NCBI GenBank assembly: GCA_014529385.2 | Contig: CM043944.1 | Coordinates: 58,766,268-58,830,267 of the forward strand | Length of the DNA: 64,000 bases | Direction of reading: 5' to 3' | Source of the DNA: Adiantum capillus-veneris | Taxonomy: Eukaryota > Streptophyta > Polypodiopsida > Polypodiales > Pteridaceae | In this document: positions 59,083 to 64,000 of the stretch, piece by piece | How positions within the stretch are numbered: position 1 is the first letter of the stretch | How the letters are laid out: each line of letters starts with the position of its first letter | The notes under the pieces: model-generated | Told to the model about the DNA's origin: nothing | The model's database searches: none | What the model saw: the letters and a program-made list of their open reading frames with translations, nothing else | Position numbers and translations under genes: made by a program

Positions 59083-60843
59083 TCAAGATTTTGAAGGTTC
59101 AATTTTGTTTCTTGGCACATCACCCTTGTAACAAATCATGAGATGTTTGCCATACTCTAAAAGTTCATCTGGGTTTTGTCTACCCAGAGCTAGTGCCATT
59201 GCTGTGTAAGTGTAGTAATACGTTGCCCGACCACCTGTATAGCCCGGGCAGTAACCAAAACAATATCTAGCAAACACTTTGTCCACAAGAATGACTTTAT
59301 CTGCACTTTTGGGCAGCATGGGTCCACCCAAGAAGCGTGATAGTGTCTTTAATGTGTAAGTTGCTATTGAACCCTCTTGTGACATGGAATTGTGAAAAAC
59401 TACTATCGGCGACTCGCAAAGCTTTGAAAGGTACTGCGCTAGGGTCGCATCCCTTCCACGATACTCTCGAGTCCACCTTTGAAGGAAGTCATCCTTGTCA
59501 GCAATCCAAGACTGCACATATCATGTCTGAGTAAGTGACATACATAGAGAGAGAGAGAGAGTTACCATGAAGCTCTCATCCTACAGAAAGAGGTTTTCCT
59601 GCCACAGGTCTACAGATGTAGTTGACCCCTGACTTGAATGGTTAAACCAATCCTCCACTTCTTTGTTACTTGTTGATGGTCTTACGCTTTGTCTTATTGC
59701 TTGGAAGGTGGCTTCATCAGGTAGTGTCTCCTTGTATTTTCAGCTTTCTCAAAGCATCTTTGGAGGCATTCCATTGGATTGTTGGATGTTTCCATTGCCT
59801 CATCATCACTACTATCCTCTGAAACAAATCCACTCCTCTCCTCTTGGACTCTGGAAATGATAGCCAGGGAGAAGTCCTCCCTTAAATAAAAGATTCTTTG
59901 CACATCATGTAAAAAGATATAGGTCCTGTCTCCAATCCTGAAGTCAGGCATAGCAGGCAACATCATCTAAGCATGCTTCTTAGTGAAGTTACTGACATCC
60001 AAAGGTAGTTTTATTTCTGTGGTTTTCACAGAGATCATCCTACTTCTTTGTACTTCAATTGCCTCAACCTCAAGGTCGACTGTATCTTCAACCTCCTCGA
60101 CTTCTTGTATATGTGTTGTCTCCTCACATTCTTCATCTGGTGCTGCATCCTGCTCCTCTAACACCTCTTCAGGATTCTGCACGAGGAATCCAAACAGGCT
60201 GTTCAGGTAAATCATAAAAGCCAAAGGATTCCTGAATAAGTTTGCACTCTTTTTGGTGCAAAGGGCAGGCTAAATGTCGGCAAGCAGGTGGTAATTCTCT
60301 ATACTTCTTCAGTCCCTGTCCCTTTCCACCACATTCATTTAAATGCATAACAGTCAAACTAGGCAGAACAACCCTCCCTACCTGCACCATCACTTCAAAT
60401 TTATCTCTATAGGACTGCAAGAATTCACTGTGCTGAGCTAAAAGGTCTTCAATGTCAAATTTTGGGTTAAACATAGAATGAACTAGATCAAATTTGTCCC
60501 CAGCACCACAATATGCTGCAAAATCGAACAGCCTCTCATCAGTTGTAGCTGCGCCTTCCAGAGAAGGCACATCCTCTTTGGCTTTACCTTTACTTGCACA
60601 AGGACTGCTTTCTGGGACATCTGCATCATCTGAGAAGTCTATATTCCTCTTTCTTGTATTTTTATTGACAAGTACTGTAGAGGATGAGGGAGCTTTGTAG
60701 GGTGAGGGATCCTCTTGTCCTGGTGACCTCTCTGACTCATCTTCACCAATTGACTCTTCTTCATATATGTCCTGACAAAAGTCAACAGTTCTTTTGGCAG
60801 AAACATTAAGCAACTGAGCCTGCAAAGGCTGAAATCCTGGCAC
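59083..60843 (-). pseudogene. Unrecognised acidic multi-exon gene, decayed
   Basis: Minus strand, convergent with the preceding gene (64 bp between ends). Frame 1 (60169-60843) starts MPGFQPLQAQLLN, is Ser/Glu/Asp-rich, then has LFDFAAYCGAGDKFDLVHSMF and a Cys/His cluster CRHLACPLHQKEC. After a shift an acidic stretch (60224-59967) follows. A stop, then PDFRIGDRTYIFLHDVQRIFYL (59966-59694). A last exon at 59083-59510 after the acceptor GATATGTGCAG has WTREYRGRDATLAQYL and FARYCFGYCPGYTGGRATYYY. No family recognised. Confidence 0.4.
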
Positions 60844-60911
60844 AAGCGCTGGGTCTGGTTTCAGCCTCTTCTACCTACTGGACCTTAATCCTATTCATCA
60901 TGGAAACAGAC

Positions 60912-60913
<2 letters not shown>

Positions 60914-61002
<89 letters not shown>

Positions 61003-61036
61003 CAGAGAACATAAAAAAAACACACATAGACACACA

Positions 61037-61115
<79 letters not shown>
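60914..61115. repeat. (CT)n microsatellites
   Basis: Two long CT arrays separated by about 35 bp with CACACATAGACACACACG. LSLS or RERE frames here are artefacts. Confidence 0.95.
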
Positions 61116-61118
<3 letters not shown>

Positions 61119-61130
61119 ATGTGTCTCTTT

Positions 61131-61193
61131 GTACTAAAGGCGCGCATAGACAAAAACATACTCTTTGCAACTCTCTACGCGCGCCTTGAGTAC
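61131..61193. repeat. Short hairpin 1 (TACTAAAGGCGCG type)
   Basis: GTACTAAAGGCGCGCATAG (61131-61149) pairs with CTACGCGCGCCTTGAGTAC (61175-61193), 17 of 19 positions. Confidence 0.75.
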
Positions 61194-61233
61194 AATTGAG
61201 AGAGAGAGAGAGAGAGATGACAGGTGTCATGAA

Positions 61234-61298
61234 TGTACTATAGGCGCGTGGAGAGAGCTGCAGCCAATGTTGGGTTGGCTCTGCGCGCCGTTAGTACA
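61234..61298. repeat. Short hairpin 2
   Basis: TGTACTATAGGCGCG (from 61234) pairs with CGCGCCGTTAGTACA (to 61298), two mismatches; the inner GCAGCC and GGCTCTGC parts pair partially. Confidence 0.7.
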
Positions 61299-61316
61299 CG
61301 CGGACAGACAGAGAGG

Positions 61317-61366
<50 letters not shown>

Positions 61367-61627
61367 GTGTGTGTGTGTCTGTCTATGTAAGTATGTGTTG
61401 AAGTGTGTGTGTGTGTGTGTTGAACAACAGTATGGGTTTTTCTTTGTTTCCACACACACACACACACACACATACACACACACAATTTGCTACCTATTGT
61501 TGGAAATACAGAGAGACAGAGTGAGAGATCACCTTTTGTTAGTGGAGTTTGCAGAAACTCCATGGGAGGTGTCTTCTCCATTGCTTTCACTCTGTCAATC
61601 TCTCTGTCTCTCTCTGATAGTAATGAG

Positions 61628-61684
<57 letters not shown>

Positions 61685-61723
61685 ATGGTTCTCTCTCTCT
61701 CTATCACTCTCTGGCAGTAATGA

Positions 61724-61758
<35 letters not shown>

Positions 61759-62059
61759 TATGGTTCTCTCTATTTCTCTCTCAAAATCACACTTATAACG
61801 GATACACTAGGCGGCGCCCCACGTGTTACTTAAAAATAGAATATAATTGCATGATGCCGCACGTGCGGTCATTTATTGAGCCCATATACTTTCGTACGTC
61901 ACATATAAAGGTGATGAGAGAGAAAAACCACACTGCATCAAAGAGAGTGAGAGAAAGAGAGAGAGAGAGCCGTCGTCTACGTCTCCGACAGAAACCACCT
62001 TCAAGATTGACTTGACCCGTCTTCGACATAATGCAGGTCTACGTCCTTAGAAGGTTTGG

Positions 62060-62127
<68 letters not shown>

Positions 62128-62281
62128 AAAAGGTCAGGCTGTGGTTCTCTCTCTGTTTCTGAAACGTCCCTTTATATGTCCCTCTACCTCTCCCTCTCTC
62201 TCTCTGTTTCTCTTAGAGTATATTCCATGTCTAGCTCTGTCTTAACACACAATACACACATACACACACAAATACAACACA

Positions 62282-62328
<47 letters not shown>

Positions 62329-62389
62329 AAACACACAGACACACAAATATAACATACACACACAGCGCACACACACACACACACACACA

Positions 62390-62472
<83 letters not shown>

Positions 62473-62475
<3 letters not shown>

Positions 62476-62533
62476 TAAAGGCGTGTGTAGACAGGCTTTT
62501 CTGGTTTGTATGTCTCTTTGCGGGCCTTTAGTA
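62473..62533. repeat. Short hairpin 3
   Basis: TACTAAAGGCGTG (62473-62485) pairs with CGGGCCTTTAGTA (62521-62533), one or two mismatches. Confidence 0.65.
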
Positions 62534-62717
62534 CTGTGTGTATCCACGAGTGTGTGTGTTTGTCTGTGTATGTGTGTGTGTGTGTGTGTGTTTGTCTGTG
62601 TATGTGTGTGTGTGTTTGTATGTGTATGTGTGTGTGTTTTAGAGAGAGGAAGAAGTGTAGAGACTGGGGAAGGCGGGAGAAAGAGAGAGAGAGAGAGAGA
62701 GTCTTTCTGTACCCTTA

Positions 62718-62778
62718 TACTAACAGCGCGTGGACGTGTATTTTGGGGTCAAACATGTTTCACGCGCACCGTTAGTAA
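62718..62778. repeat. Short hairpin 4
   Basis: TACTAACAGCGCGTG (from 62718) pairs with CACGCGCACCGTTAGTA (62761-62777) with a small bulge. Confidence 0.65.
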
Positions 62779-62830
62779 TGGGAGTCTCTCACTCTCTCTC
62801 TTTAAATATGCTAGGCTATAGAAAGGAGAG

Positions 62831-62897
<67 letters not shown>

Positions 62898-62918
62898 CCT
62901 CTATTTTTATACATTGAA

Positions 62919-63428
62919 ATGGCTAGAACAAAGGCCACTGCAAGGAAGGCAGGCAAGGGACCAGGATTAGCAGCTAAGGCAAGTAGAAGATCTGCAACCC
63001 CAAAGAAGAGACCTGGAAAACCAAATAAAATTTTGAAAGGTCCAAGGGTGAAGAAGTTACAGAGCTGCATGGGACTTTTCAGAGAAATCAGAAATGTGTA
63101 GAAATATTTGTGCATACCAAAGATACCCTTTCAGAGGATGGTGAGGTCCATATGTGAAGAATCTACCTGGGGCACTAAAAGGTGGAAGGTGGTGGCATTG
63201 ATGGCTCTACAAGAAGCAGCAGAGGACTTCCTAATCGAGTACTTCAGTGACATGACCATTGTAGCAGCCCATGCCCACAGGGTGACTATAATGGACAAAG
63301 ATAGTGAGACACTAAAAAGGATAAGGTGGAGGTATGACAAACTACTGGTCCCCAATGTCTGCAGGGATAAGAAAATGAGGGAAATTTTGTTATACCCCGC
63401 TGAGCTATTGCACAACTCACAGTTGTAG
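62919..63428 (+). pseudogene. Histone H3 variant, CENH3-like, intronless, one in-frame stop
   Basis: Starts MARTKATARKAGKG, an H3-type N-terminus, then a basic tail that lacks the RPGTVAL block. The alpha-N helix reads REIRNV-stop-KYL with TAG (63099-63101) where Q of EIRxxQK is expected; the same frame goes on: IPFQRMVRSI, GTKRWKVVALMALQEAAEDFL, YFSDMTIVAAHAHRVTIMDKD. The RW before alpha-2, EAAED and FSD are features of plant CENH3 rather than canonical H3 (RFQSSAV, EACEAYL, FEDTNL). The extra loop-1 residue also fits. Plant CENH3 genes have several introns; none here, so a processed copy is inferred. A frameshifted or decayed product is possible. It overlaps the start of the protease-like frame. 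Confidence 0.72.
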
Positions 63429-64000
63429 ATGTCACACATGATGTGAATACAAGGGCAAGGGCAGAGACGGTTCCTCGCCAAACAGAGGACATGAGGGAAG
63501 CAGAGCTTAAGGAGAAAGCAAAAGTAGCAGTGGAGTCCCAGAGGCAAACAGAATGCAATGTGACCCTGTCCATAGAGGCAAGCAATCAAGAAACTCTACT
63601 TTCAATGAAGGATGGTTTGCTTGCAAAGATACCATTTGTAGATGGAGCCAGAAAGCTGGCTCTGGATAAAGTGGACATTAATTTACTGCTGAATCTAGAT
63701 GCTCAGATCTCAGACACAATTATCTATGCTTGTGTCTTAAGTAAGTGTTACTATCTTGCTAACTTTGAAAACTCAGATCATAGGTTTACTAACTCAGGTA
63801 TACTCTCTGTAGCTTGATCAAAAGTCAACTCCCATCGCACACCCACACGGAGGTGTTTCTTCTTGATCCACAAATGTCAGTGATTATTAGACAGAAGAAC
63901 AGTCCATCTGGGACCTTTGAGAGTTGGTTTCTCCACTCTGCTATGCTGGAAGTAACTGTCATCATCTTTCCATATGAGAACAACCATCATTGGAGTCTCA
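63404..64000 (+). CDS. Ulp1/SENP-type (C48) SUMO-protease-like protein, partial
   Basis: Open frame from 63404 (shifted by one relative to the histone frame) to 63740, an intron 63741-63880 (GTAAGTG...GTCAG, phases match), then to the window end. The first part is charged (VNTRARAETVPRQTED, EKAKVAVESQ). The second has LLLNLDAQISDTIIYACVL, recalling the Ulp1 L-x-D-x-x-I segment. The exon after the intron has TVIIFPYENNHHWSL, where HW carries the catalytic His of C48 peptidases. The Asp and Cys would lie beyond 64000. C48 peptidases remove SUMO from proteins; related ones ride in plant MULE and CACTA elements. The start codon is not clear. Confidence 0.6.

Larger units (their letters stand above)
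61321..62893. repeat. Cluster of GA, GT, CT, CA and TA microsatellites
   Basis: GA at 61321-61361, GT/CA at 61397-61485, CT at 61633-61681 and 61727-61754, CT at 62062-62120, CA at 62262-62390, CT then (TA)n at 62395-62474, GT at 62549-62637, GA at 62831-62893. Unique islands between them hold hairpins 3 and 4 but no gene that I can support. Confidence 0.85.

Noticed and set aside
60165-60225. A tiny intron between the two frames of the acidic gene
   Set aside because: The only GT-AG pair that would join the frames is about 18 nt long, too short for a plant intron; a frameshift is more likely.
62919-63428. Canonical histone H3 or H3.3 gene
   Set aside because: It lacks the RPGTVAL block and the RFQSSAV, EACEAYL and FEDTNL sequences; the substitutions RW, EAAED and FSD point to CENH3.

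Overview
The window is nuclear DNA of a land plant. The evidence is nested Ty3/gypsy and Ty1/copia LTR retrotransposons of plant type, copia primer sites matching initiator-Met tRNA, a MULE-type transposase with a SWIM finger, spliced genes with GT-AG introns and very long (GA)n/(GT)n microsatellites. The lack of any recognisable housekeeping gene and the repeat content suggest a large, repeat-rich genome such as a fern or another seed-free plant; that is inference. Almost everything here is mobile DNA or cargo that may belong to mobile DNA.

Layout. 1-26.2 kb is a Russian doll of gypsy elements, all coding on the minus strand. An old remnant (22.5-26.2 kb, continuing at 21.9-22.5 kb and 0.1-0.77 kb) was cut by gypsy-1 (769-21910, 4-bp duplication ACGT). 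The right LTR of gypsy-1 was in turn cut by gypsy-2 (9049-21451, 2.7-kb LTRs, 4-bp duplication CTGC). Gypsy-2 carries two tandem, mutually related unknown ORFs between its 5' LTR and gag. 26.2-32.3 kb has no gene and is rich in microsatellites, including 33 consecutive G.

32.4-46.2 kb is the first unusual locus. A small intronless ORF with a TATA box converges on a minus-strand gene of about 15 exons (34405-43967). Its predicted protein has a ParB/sulfiredoxin-like N-terminal part and a C-terminal beta-class (permuted) DNA methyltransferase-like domain. The gene is broken by one stop codon and by a near-intact copia element (37718-43263) inserted in an exon with a CACTC duplication. It is bracketed by two arrays of the same roughly 60-bp motif, by outer inverted repeats, and by a 146-bp foldback at 45821-45966. 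A MULE-type transposase pseudogene (47283-50787) follows.

51-56 kb holds a LINE-ORF1-like remnant, a deleted non-autonomous copia element (52750-54329, TSD GGCTG) and degenerate tandem repeats. 56-60.8 kb holds two convergent, decayed, unrecognised multi-exon genes.

60.9-64 kb is the second unusual locus. After CT/GA/CA microsatellites and four short hairpins sharing a TACTAA-GGCGCG stem lies an intronless histone H3 variant most like centromeric H3 (CENH3), with one in-frame TAG. It is followed immediately on the same strand by a Ulp1/SENP-type (C48) SUMO-protease-like segment that runs off the window.
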